Positions 1 to 6,904 of a DNA stretch of 17,360 nucleotides are shown one piece after another. The DNA is taken from contig JBOHRW010000122.1 in the NCBI GenBank assembly GCA_050732935.1, positions 1-17,360 of the forward strand. The letters run 5' to 3'. The position numbers and the translations under genes are program-made. The notes under the pieces are model-generated. The model saw nothing but the letters and a program-made list of their open reading frames with translations. It was not told where the DNA came from and did not search any database. This DNA comes from DASRVA01 sp050732935 (lineage in GTDB: Bacteria; Gemmatimonadota; Gemmatimonadetes; JACCXV01; JAHWKZ01). Within the stretch, counting starts at the first letter, position 1, and each line of letters starts with the position of its first letter.

Positions 1-58
1 GGATTCCGGCCGGGGCACGCGAGAAGGTCGACCGGGCGCTCGAGCGCCATCAGTCGAA

Positions 59-1453
59 ATGCCCGACGGCCGCCTCGCTTCGTGGAGCGGTCGAGATCGG
101 ATGGGAGGCGGAGATCGAGGAGGAGACGCCGTAGCCGCTCCGGCGGTCCGCCTGCGCGGCGCCTTCCGGGAGTTCCTTCGTCTCGAGGCGGCCGGGGGCG
201 CCGTCCTTCTCGCGTGCGTGGTCATCGCCCTCGCGTGGGCCAACTCCCCCTTTCGGGCCGCGTACGACGAGCTGTGGTCGACCCACCTTTTGATCGAGAT
301 CGCCGGGTTCCGCCTCGAGGAGTCTCTGCTCCACTGGATCAACGACGGCCTCATGGCGCTGTTCTTCTTCGTCGTGGGGCTCGAGATCAAGCGCGAGGTC
401 GTGGCCGGGGAGCTGGCCGAGCCGCGCAAGGCGATGCTGCCGATCGCCGGCGCGCTCGGCGGCATGCTGGTGCCGGCCGCGATCTACGCCACGATCAACG
501 CCGGTGGCCCGGGGGCCGCGGGATGGGGGGTCCCGATGGCGACCGACATCGCGTTCGCGGTGGCGGCCGTCTCGGTGCTGGGAAGCCGGGTGCCGGCCTC
601 GCTCAAGGTCTTTCTCACGGCGCTCGCCATCGTCGATGATCTCGGCGCGATCCTGGTGATCGCCGTCTTCTACGCGCACGGCGTGACGTGGGCCTGGCTG
701 GGTACCGGAGCGGTTGGGCTCGCCATCTGCGCGCTCTTCAACCGTCGACGGATCCGGCGACCCATCCCGTACGCCCTGGTGGGACTCATCGTCTGGTTCG
801 CCTTTCTCCAGTCCGGAGTCCACGCGACCATCGCCGGCGTGCTCGTGGCCCTGACGATCCCGGCCCGACGGCAGATCGACAGCAGCGAGTTCCTTCGCCG
901 AAGCGCGGCGATCCTCGACAATTTCAAGGAGGCCTCGGAGTTTCGCTCGGCGCGGCTGGTGAGCGGGGCCCAGCAGAACGCGCTGGGGGCGATGGAGGAG
1001 GCGGTCGAGCACGTGCAGACCCCGCTCCAGAGGCTCGAGGATGCGCTCCACCCGTGGGTGGCCTTCGGCGTGCTCCCTGTCTTCGCGCTGGCCAACGCCG
1101 GGGTCTCGATCGAGGGCTCGCCGACGGCGACCCTGGGTCACCCGGTGGCGCTGGGGGTGATCGCGGGGCTCGTGCTCGGAAAGTCGGTCGGCATCACGCT
1201 CTTTGCCTGGGCGTCGGTGCGACTCGGTCTGGCCGCGCTGCCGGGGGACGCAGGTTGGCTGCAGCTAAACGGCGTTGCCTGGCTGGCCGGGATCGGCTTC
1301 ACGATGTCGCTCTTCATCGCCGGACTCGCTTTCGGCGAGGGAGAGCTTCTCTCCATCGCCAAGCTGGCGATCCTCGTGGCCTCGATCGTCGCCTGCCTCG
1401 GAGGCATGCTGGTTCTGGGCGCAGGAGGGACGAAGAAGGGGTCCGAGTTTTGA
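59..1453 (+). CDS. nhaA: Na+/H+ antiporter NhaA
   Basis: Inner-membrane antiporter that exchanges internal Na+ (or Li+) for external H+ in pH and sodium homeostasis. The family's key residues are visible: MATDIAFA with Asp163 (E. coli D133), ALAIVDDLGA with Asp193/Asp194 (E. coli D163/D164), and Lys375 in LVLGKSVGIT (E. coli K300). Other hallmarks are LHWINDGLMALFFFVVGLEIK and LHPWVAFGVLPVFALANAGVS. The product is 464 aa, longer than the roughly 390 aa of E. coli NhaA. The extra length lies in a polar N-terminus of about 40 residues and in a charged loop around residues 280-325. The frame is open to the window's left edge and no clear ribosome site precedes ATG 59, so the true start could be ATG 101 or upstream. 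No lesions are seen. Confidence 0.93.
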   Translation: MPDGRLASWSGRDRMGGGDRGGDAVAAPAVRLRGAFREFLRLEAAGGAVLLACVVIALAWANSPFRAAYDELWSTHLLIEIAGFRLEESLLHWINDGLMALFFFVVGLEIKREVVAGELAEPRKAMLPIAGALGGMLVPAAIYATINAGGPGAAGWGVPMATDIAFAVAAVSVLGSRVPASLKVFLTALAIVDDLGAILVIAVFYAHGVTWAWLGTGAVGLAICALFNRRRIRRPIPYALVGLIVWFAFLQSGVHATIAGVLVALTIPARRQIDSSEFLRRSAAILDNFKEASEFRSARLVSGAQQNALGAMEEAVEHVQTPLQRLEDALHPWVAFGVLPVFALANAGVSIEGSPTATLGHPVALGVIAGLVLGKSVGITLFAWASVRLGLAALPGDAGWLQLNGVAWLAGIGFTMSLFIAGLAFGEGELLSIAKLAILVASIVACLGGMLVLGAGGTKKGSEF

Positions 1454-1491
1454 CATAAAGAGGGACGCGCCAGGGGTGGGCGTACGAGCTG

Positions 1492-1758
1492 ATGTCGCTG
1501 AAGCGGTACCTCGAGCGGCACGCGGGCCAGGATCGCCAGGTGGTCTATCTGCGGCGCCGCGTCCCGCTCGGCGACCGCGAGGCGTGGGATCGCCTGTTCG
1601 GCCCGGGCGGGCTGCCGGAGCGGCCGCTCGACAGCCGCCCGTTCATCGAGGCCGCGCCGGTCCAGTACGCGGGCCACGTAGACGAGCGGAATGCCCTGGT
1701 CCGGGTCGGGACCGAGCCGTGTATGGGCCAGGCCGACGTCCGTGACGTGACGCTGTGA
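1492..1758 (+). CDS. Small hypothetical protein, reading frame continues past TGA to 1857
   Basis: No family recognised. The 88-aa product is charged and soluble-looking (starts MSLKRYLERHAG; no signal peptide or membrane segment). It begins 38 nt after nhaA and could be cotranscribed with it. After the TGA at 1756-1758 the same frame stays open for 32 protein-like codons (LSAWGAEPADVEPV, then EWSALLERLYPEGE) to a TGA at 1855-1857. A 120-aa protein with a nonsense change is therefore plausible. The ATG at 1492 lacks a strong Shine-Dalgarno. Its 3' end faces the convergent LVIVD gene, with only a few bases between the extended stop and that gene's stop. Confidence 0.5.
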   Translation: MSLKRYLERHAGQDRQVVYLRRRVPLGDREAWDRLFGPGGLPERPLDSRPFIEAAPVQYAGHVDERNALVRVGTEPCMGQADVRDVTL

Positions 1759-1863
1759 CTGAGCGCGTGGGGAGCCGAGCCCGCGGACGTCGAGCCTGTG
1801 CGCCAGGAATGGAGCGCGCTCCTGGAGCGGCTCTATCCCGAGGGAGAGACGCCCTGAGGCGGT

Positions 1864-3843
1864 CTACTCCGCCGGGTACTGCGCCCGGGGCTCGCCGGTC
1901 AGCTCCAGCACCCACAGCCCGCTCGACATGTCGGATACGTAGATCCGGTCCTTGAAGAGCTGGGCCCCGAAGGCAAACGCCCGGTGCGGGAGATAGGCCT
2001 GGTCGGCGGCGTCGGTCACGAACGCGGCCACCTCGCGGCCCTGGTCGTAAAGGTTCCCGCGCGTCTCCCCGCTCACGTCGACCACCCGCACTCCCGCCTG
2101 GTAGTAGGCGCTGTAGAGCCGGCCGTCCTCGACCCAGTGGTTGTGGGCGCCCGCTTCGGGGACCTCGTAGCGCGCGATTTCGCGCGGGTGGGTCGGATCG
2201 GAGACGTCGACCACGTGGATGTACCCGCGTGGAAAGATCGGCTGGGTGAGGTCGAAGACGGGCGGGTAGACCTCGTCGCCCACGTAGGCGATGCCGTCCT
2301 CGACGTATACCGAGTGCGTGCCCCTCGGCCCACCGCCGCCGGGGCCGTAGATCTCGGCCGCATCGTAGACCAGTTGTCCGATCTTGACCGGGTTGGAGGG
2401 GCTTCCGCCCTCGCCGCCGCCCCCCACGTCCAGGATCACGAGCCCGTCCTGCCAGTAGGCCAGGTAGGCGATCCCGTCCTCGACGAACATGTCGTGCAGG
2501 TAGCGGCCCGGTGTGTCGGTGTGCCATTCGCCGGCCTCGCGCGGGTTCCGGGGGTCGCTCACGTCGATGATGTGGAGCGACCCGTCGCCGTCGTGGGTGG
2601 CGTAGACATGGTCGCCGTCGAAGAAGGTGTTGTGAACGCCGCCTGGAACGGTTTCGGTGAACTCCGACAGGACCTCGGGATGGGCCGGATCGGCCAAGTC
2701 CAGGATCACGATCCCGTTGGCCCGGGTGGCAGCGCCCTCGCGGCTGAAGACCGCCAGCGAGGCATCCCCATTGACCTTGACGTCGAGGACGAACCGGGCG
2801 TCAGTCGTCACGCTGTCGGTGAGCACGGGGCTCGTCGGGTCGGTGACGTCGTAGATCAGGATCGCGTTGGATTCGGCCGTCCCGAGATAGGCGTAGTCCC
2901 GGCCGTTCAGGCCGGTAAAGACCCTGAGGTCGCCGGTCAGGCGCTCGGTCACCGGACCTCGGCCGACGACCCGGAGCTGACGCCGGACCGCCCGCGGCGC
3001 CACCGTGATGGCGTGCCGGGCAGTGCGGTCGCCAAGGATCGCCTCCACGAGATAGGTGCCGGGTCGGGAGGCGACGAATGCGCCATCGGGCCCGATCCGC
3101 GCGCCTTCCGGTGTCACGAACCAGCGCGGATGCGCGCCCTCGATCCCGACGCCCAAGTGCCCCACGTCGCCGGTCCGGAGATCCTCGGGCCCTTCGATGG
3201 CGAGCTCGCCTCCGGGCGCGGCCACGACCTCGACCGTCCGCGTCCCCGAGGCGCCGGTCGTGGCGGTGCGCTCGGTGCCCAGCGCGGTCGCCGCCGAGCG
3301 GTGGCTGGCGGTCACCGTGACCCGTCCGGGGCCGCGTGCCACCAGGTTGCCCAGGGGATCGACCGTCGCTACCGAGGGATCGCTCGTCGACCACGCGAAG
3401 TCCTCGACCTCGGCGTCCAGCGCTCGCCCGCTCCGGTCCCGGGCGGTCGCCGAGAGCGGCACGACGCTCCCCGCCACAAGCCACTCGGGCAGCGTCCCGA
3501 CCTCGACCGAGGCCGCCGGCGGGGGGGTCACGGTGACCATCACCTGGGCCACGACCTCCCCTTCTCGGACCGACGTGATCACGCCTTCGGCCGGCAACCC
3601 ACCCACGAAGCGCCCCCCGTCCAGGAACTGGCCCAGCGAGAACGGGGTCGGAAAGAGCTGGAGGCCCTCCCAGGTCCCGGTCTCGCTTCCAAAGGTGCGC
3701 GGATCGAGGCTCAGGGTATCCCCCGAGGACACGGCGATGGCCGGTCCCGAGGACGGCGAGTCCTGGGCGGACAGAGTCACGGGGGTGGACAGCCCGAGGG
3801 CGAGGGCCGTGGCGAGGGTCGGGAGCGCGCGAGCGCGGGTCAT
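1864..3843 (-). CDS. Secreted LVIVD-repeat protein with Ig-like (BIG2-type) domain
   Basis: A 659-aa exported protein. The first ~26 residues form a signal peptide ending near LSAQDS. Residues ~110-215 resemble a bacterial Ig-like BIG2 domain (SATARDRSGRALDAEV, DPSVATVDPLGNLVARGPG). Residues ~300-650 hold LVIVD-type beta-propeller repeats, seen as recurring I-x-DV-x-DP/HPxE units such as SLHIIDVSDPRNPREAGEW, DGLVILDVGG and YIHVVDVSDPTHPREIARY. Conserved His-Asn/Asp pairs (GVHNTFF, YLHDMFVEDG, GAHNHWVEDG) recur in the propeller blades. Start at 3843 is supported by GGAGA on the minus strand about 7 nt upstream. The family's biochemical role is unknown; extracellular or cell-surface binding is a guess. 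It is transcribed away from the tRNA gene. Confidence 0.85.
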   Translation of the reverse strand: MTRARALPTLATALALGLSTPVTLSAQDSPSSGPAIAVSSGDTLSLDPRTFGSETGTWEGLQLFPTPFSLGQFLDGGRFVGGLPAEGVITSVREGEVVAQVMVTVTPPPAASVEVGTLPEWLVAGSVVPLSATARDRSGRALDAEVEDFAWSTSDPSVATVDPLGNLVARGPGRVTVTASHRSAATALGTERTATTGASGTRTVEVVAAPGGELAIEGPEDLRTGDVGHLGVGIEGAHPRWFVTPEGARIGPDGAFVASRPGTYLVEAILGDRTARHAITVAPRAVRRQLRVVGRGPVTERLTGDLRVFTGLNGRDYAYLGTAESNAILIYDVTDPTSPVLTDSVTTDARFVLDVKVNGDASLAVFSREGAATRANGIVILDLADPAHPEVLSEFTETVPGGVHNTFFDGDHVYATHDGDGSLHIIDVSDPRNPREAGEWHTDTPGRYLHDMFVEDGIAYLAYWQDGLVILDVGGGGEGGSPSNPVKIGQLVYDAAEIYGPGGGGPRGTHSVYVEDGIAYVGDEVYPPVFDLTQPIFPRGYIHVVDVSDPTHPREIARYEVPEAGAHNHWVEDGRLYSAYYQAGVRVVDVSGETRGNLYDQGREVAAFVTDAADQAYLPHRAFAFGAQLFKDRIYVSDMSSGLWVLELTGEPRAQYPAE

Positions 3844-3895
3844 ACTGACGTCTCCGGATCGGGGAGTGGGGCTCGGTCGTGGCGGACCGGTGACG

Positions 3896-3903
3896 AGTAT
3901 AGT
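3896..3903. promoter_or_regulatory. AT-rich island with divergent -10-like hexamers
   Basis: In an otherwise very GC-rich gap, the sequence reads TATACT on the minus strand (3896-3901) and TATAGT on the plus strand (3898-3903). The minus-strand hexamer lies about 50 nt upstream of the LVIVD gene start, and the plus-strand one about 60 nt upstream of tRNA-Asn. Both are well placed as sigma70-type -10 boxes of divergent promoters. No convincing -35 box is seen at 16-18 nt on either strand, so this is a composition and placement argument only. Confidence 0.35.
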
Positions 3904-3966
3904 TTATGCCATGGACAGACGGCCGTCCGGCCGCCGGCGCTCAAGCCGCCACGATCCGATCCGCGC

Positions 3967-4039
3967 TGGGGAGTAGCTCAACTGGCAGAGCGCCGCGCTG
4001 TTAACGCGGTGGTTGCAGGTTCGACTCCTGCCTCCCCAG
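3967..4039 (+). tRNA. tRNA-Asn(GTT)
   Basis: The full cloverleaf can be drawn by eye. The acceptor arm TGGGGAG (3967-3973) pairs with CTCCCCA (4032-4038). The D stem is GCTC/GAGC (3976-3979/3988-3991). The anticodon stem CCGCG/CGCGG (3993-3997/4005-4009) encloses loop CTGTTAA, with anticodon GTT at 4000-4002. The T stem GCAGG/CCTGC encloses TTCGACT. The discriminator is G4039 and CCA is encoded at 4040-4042. A bacterial GTT anticodon decodes Asn AAC/AAU. Confidence 0.96.
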
Positions 4040-4115
4040 CCAGCTTTCCCAAACGCTGAAGTGCTGCCCCGGTGGTCGTGGCGGATACCGACCCCTGACC
4101 CGGAGGAAGCCCCCC

Positions 4116-4889
4116 ATGCATCCAAAGAGTCGCCTTATCTCCATCCCGCTCGGGATCGCCCTGGCGGGAGCGCTGACCGCCTGCGCTCCGCGTGAGGACG
4201 CCGTGGAGGAGGGCGGGGCGACGGACACCGTGGCCGCCGACCAGCCTGCGCCTTCTGGCGCGGTCGAGCCCGCCGCCGCCGAAACCGCCGGCGCCGAGCC
4301 CGCCGCCGCCGATTCGGTGCCCGCGGAGCTTCTGGGCACTACCTGGCGCCTGGTCGAGTTCGACGCCGGTGACCCGGTCCCCGAGGGCATCGAGATCACG
4401 GCCGAGTTCCGTGAGGGCGGGATCGCCGGCCGCTCGGCCTGCAACCGGTACACGGGTCCGGTCGAGATCGATCTCGCCGCCGGCACCATCGAGACCGGCC
4501 CGCTCGTGTCGACCAAGATGGCGTGTCCGCCGCCCCAGATGGAGAGCGAGGCCCGTTACCTTGGCGCCCTCGAGAGAGCGAAAGGGCTGACCCTCGAAGC
4601 CGGCCGGCTGACCATCCAGGCTGAGGACGAAGCCGGGGGGATGACGACGCTCCTCTACGAGCCGGAGACGGTGTTCGGGTTCTTCACCGATCCGGCGTCG
4701 TTCAACGTGTGGATGGGCGCGGCCATAGGGAACGCCACGACCGTCCCCGAAACGGGCGGCGAGGTGCGGGTCGAGTTTCCGCCGTTGGGCGTGTTCCCCG
4801 CCCGCGTCGTGCTGGGGGAGGTGGTCGCGATCGAGCCCCCGCGCCGGTTCGCGTTCACGTGGGGCTACGAGGGAGTTAGAGATGCTTGA
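4116..4889 (+). CDS. Lipoprotein: META/HslJ-like domain fused to truncated SRPBCC (AHSA1-like) domain
   Basis: The 257-aa product starts at ATG 4116 behind GGAGGA. It has a lipoprotein signal (GALTAC, Cys23), then an Ala/Pro/Glu-rich linker to about residue 70. Residues ~72-182 match the META/HslJ fold: LLGTTWRLVEF, AGRSACNRYTGPVEI, and GPLVSTKMACPPPQMESE with the family's usual Cys and Met positions. From about residue 184 it changes to an SRPBCC/AHSA1-type start (PETVFGFFTDPASF, then VVAIEPPRRFAFTWGYEG). It stops at residue 257, roughly 50 residues before such a domain normally ends. META proteins are envelope proteins, while AHSA1-type domains are usually cytoplasmic, so this is more likely an accidental in-frame join than a working fusion. 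The META half may still be functional. Confidence 0.75.
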   Translation: MHPKSRLISIPLGIALAGALTACAPREDAVEEGGATDTVAADQPAPSGAVEPAAAETAGAEPAAADSVPAELLGTTWRLVEFDAGDPVPEGIEITAEFREGGIAGRSACNRYTGPVEIDLAAGTIETGPLVSTKMACPPPQMESEARYLGALERAKGLTLEAGRLTIQAEDEAGGMTTLLYEPETVFGFFTDPASFNVWMGAAIGNATTVPETGGEVRVEFPPLGVFPARVVLGEVVAIEPPRRFAFTWGYEGVRDA

Positions 4890-4962
4890 TCTTACGCATT
4901 GAGTGGTGGGAGTGTGGTCGGGGATCGAGGTCTGGAGGATCGTCAGGCGGTACGAGGATTGA

Positions 4963-4979
4963 ATGGTGGACCTCACCAT
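4963..4979 (+). promoter_or_regulatory. Inverted repeat upstream of the copper operon (possible operator)
   Basis: A perfect 6-bp inverted repeat, ATGGTG-GACCT-CACCAT, lies 36 nt before the first operon ATG (5015), in the 125-bp gap after the META fusion gene. Metal-responsive regulators such as MerR/CueR or CsoR bind dyad operators in this kind of position, but the sequence does not match a known consensus and no such regulator gene is in the window. No confident -35/-10 pair is visible. It could be chance. Confidence 0.25.
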
Positions 4980-5014
4980 CGTTGCACACCGGCAGATAGC
5001 GTAGCTTGACACCC

Positions 5015-5395
5015 ATGCGGCAGGGATTGGGCTTCAGCCACCGATTGGCGTCCGGCGTTGCGCTTCTTGTGCTCACGGTCGCTTCACTCGCGCTGCCGTG
5101 CTTCGCCGCGGCGGCCGCGAGGCCGATGGCTATGGATGGGGCTGCCCCGTCCATGCCCTGCGAGGCGCTGGACTCGACCGATCGCACAATTCTGTGCGCC
5201 GACCCCGGCATGAACGCCCCGCTCGGTGTCGCCGTCGAGGAGCTTCCTTCGGCTGACGGCTTTGCGGCGATGTCGGCGCTTGCTCCGGGCGACGGGCTGC
5301 CGCGCCCGAGCGCCGCCCGGCTCGTGGCTCGAAGCCATGCGCCGCCCTGGGCCGACCGGCCCGCCTTTCTGCTCCACAGCACCTTCCTGATCTAG
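5015..5395 (+). CDS. Small secreted hypothetical protein, first gene of the copper operon
   Basis: The 126-aa product has a clear signal peptide (SGVALLVLTVASLALPCFAAAA) followed by a short, mostly disordered region. It contains two cysteines (MPCEALDS, TILCADPGM) and several methionines (ARPMAMDGAAPSM, DPGMNAP), and ends LLHSTFLI. The family is not recognised. Its position just ahead of the CusC/CusB/CusA genes, its export and its Met/Cys content suggest a periplasmic metal-related role; that is inference. A TTG at 5006 in the same frame would add three residues, but ATG 5015 gives a normal signal peptide. It is separated from the channel gene by about 90 nt, which contain GC-rich hairpin potential. 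Confidence 0.6.
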   Translation: MRQGLGFSHRLASGVALLVLTVASLALPCFAAAAARPMAMDGAAPSMPCEALDSTDRTILCADPGMNAPLGVAVEELPSADGFAAMSALAPGDGLPRPSAARLVARSHAPPWADRPAFLLHSTFLI

Positions 5396-5420
5396 CCGCC
5401 TTCGCGAGCGTCGCTCTCCG

Positions 5421-5458
5421 TTCCCGGCGCCGATCTTCCGGGACCGGGGGCCCGGGAA
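5421..5458 (+). other. GC-rich intercistronic hairpin potential
   Basis: TTCCCGG (5421-5427) can pair with CCGGGAA (5452-5458), and the loop contains further CCGGG/CCCGG stretches that could form competing stems. It sits between the first operon gene and the outer-membrane channel gene, upstream of the latter's GGAGGTGA ribosome site. It has no T-tract, so it does not look like a standard intrinsic terminator. It may be an mRNA processing or stability element, or chance in GC-rich DNA. Confidence 0.2.
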
Positions 5459-5485
5459 ACGTGTGCTCCCGTGGAGGTGATCTCA

Positions 5486-6881
5486 GTGAAAACGAACGCC
5501 AGAAAGCCGGCGCAAGCCGCCGGAAGCTTCATTCGGTCGTGGCGCGCCGCCGCAGCCCTGATGGGTCTGCTGGTCGGCCTGTCGGGTTTCGCGCACCCCC
5601 TGGCGGGCCAGGCGGCTGTGCCCGCCGGAGTGATCGGCGACGCCGTGTCGCAGCCGGGAGACCTGCCAGCGCTGATCGCTCGGGCCCGCGCCGCCAACCC
5701 CGAGATCCGCGCAATGGATGAGAGCGTCGCTGCGGCGCGCGCGCGGGCGACGGCCGCCGGGGCACTTCCCGATCCGATGCTGGGCGTCGGGCTCGTCAAC
5801 GCGCTCGTCTCTGATCCTCTCTCCTCGGAGGACTTCATGACGATGCGCATGGTGCAGGTCGGCCAGCGGATGCCCTACCCGGGAAAGCTGGACCTGGAGC
5901 GCGAGGCGGCCGTGTGGGAGCTCGCCGCCGCCGAGGCGGAGCGCGAACGGGTCGAACGCGAGGTCGTCGCCTCTGTCGAGCGCGCCTACTTCGAGCTCTT
6001 CTTCCTCGACCGCTCGCTCGACATCGTCCTCGACAACCGCGAGCTCCTCACCGATTTCGTGTCCGTCACCGAGGCGCGCTACGGCGTCGGGCTGGGCGCC
6101 CAGCAGGACGTGCTGAAGGCCCAGGTCGAGGAGAGCCGCCTGGGCGACGAACTGCTGGTGCTCCGGGAGCGCCACTCGGCCACCCTCGCGGCCCTGAACG
6201 CGCTTCTCGCCCGCCCGAGTGGCACACCGGTGGGGTGACCCCGCGATCCCCGAGGAGATCCTACGTGCGGCGATCCTCGAGCCTGGAACGGAGGTCCGCT
6301 TCACGACCGCGGCCCTGAAAGGGAGCGAAGCGGACGGACCGATCCCGGACCTCGCGACCCTCCAGCGGCGGGCCGAGGCGGAGAACCCGATGCTGAAGGC
6401 GCACGAGGCCCGGATCGAGGCCCAACGCGCCTCCGCCGAACTCGCAGCGAAGGCCGCCCTGCCGGATTTCGATGTGTCGGTCGGCTACGGGCAGCGGTCG
6501 GGCCGCGAGGACATGATCACGGCCATGGTGTCGATCCCGGTCCCGCTCTTCAAGGGGAGGAAGCAGGACGCCCTGGCGGCCGGCGAGCGGGCCGGGTTGG
6601 CGAGTCTCGAGGCCGAGCACCGCGCGAAGATCAATGACGTCCGCGCGAAGGTCGCCGATCTCCATGCGTCGCTCCTCCGGACGCGGGATCAGCTGGCGCT
6701 CCTCCGGGACGGCATCCTGCCTCAGGCTCGCACGTCGTTGGAATCGGCCACCGCCGGATACCCGGTCGCGAGCGTCGACTTCCTGACCCTCATCGACAAC
6801 CAGGCCACGCTCTTCCGGCACGAGCTCGACTACTACCGGCTCCTGAGCGGTTTCGGGCAGGACCTGGCGGAGCTCGAATAG
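5486..6881 (+). pseudogene. cusC: TolC/CusC-family outer-membrane efflux protein, one frameshift
   Basis: Outer-membrane channel of a tripartite metal efflux pump. GTG 5486 is preferred as start because GGAGGTGA lies 6 nt upstream. The product begins with a signal peptide (ALMGLLVGLSGFAHPLAGQA). The first part (5486 to ~6235) has the first OEP repeat: LIARARAANPEIRAMD, ATAAGALPDPMLGVGL and VGQRMPYPGKLDLE. The second part (~6237-6881, next frame) has the second repeat: RRAEAENPMLKAHEARIEAQ, AALPDFDVSVGYG, MVSIPVPLFKGRKQD, and a C-terminus with DFLTLIDNQATLFRHELDYY. The parts join seamlessly (TPVG then DPAIPEEI) if one G is removed from the GGGG run at 6232-6235; as written, the frame ends at TGA 6236-6238. 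Either a sequencing/assembly indel or a disabling mutation. Confidence 0.85.
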
Positions 6882-6904
6882 CTTATTGGAGGAGAGGTGC
6901 TGCA

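Noticed and set aside
1756..1800. Selenocysteine at the TGA at 1756
   Set aside because: There is no Cys or CxxC context and no known family, and only a poor bulged hairpin follows. A lesion is simpler.
1755..1955. Plus-strand GTG ORF of about 66 codons after the small hypothetical gene
   Set aside because: Arg/Ala/Pro-rich frame that runs into the antisense of the LVIVD gene. The in-frame continuation of the 1492 ORF is more protein-like.
3967..4042. tRNA-Asn as integration site of a copper island
   Set aside because: No copy of the tRNA 3' end is seen near 13.2-13.7 kb and no integrase is present. The intact META domain lies between the tRNA and the island edge.
1984..4059. Long plus-strand open frame opposite the LVIVD gene and running into the tRNA
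   Set aside because: Antisense shadow with low-complexity composition. The minus frame has a signal peptide and clear repeats, and this frame would read through a tRNA gene.
5006..5014. TTGACA as a -35 box or TTG as start of the first operon gene
   Set aside because: It lies directly before ATG 5015, so as a -35 box it would start transcription inside the gene. ATG 5015 already gives a normal signal peptide.
4876..5382. Minus-strand ORF opposite the first operon gene
   Set aside because: Its upper part is the antisense of the signal-peptide protein. Only its last ~40 codons look protein-like, and they are reported as a junction oddity, not as a gene.
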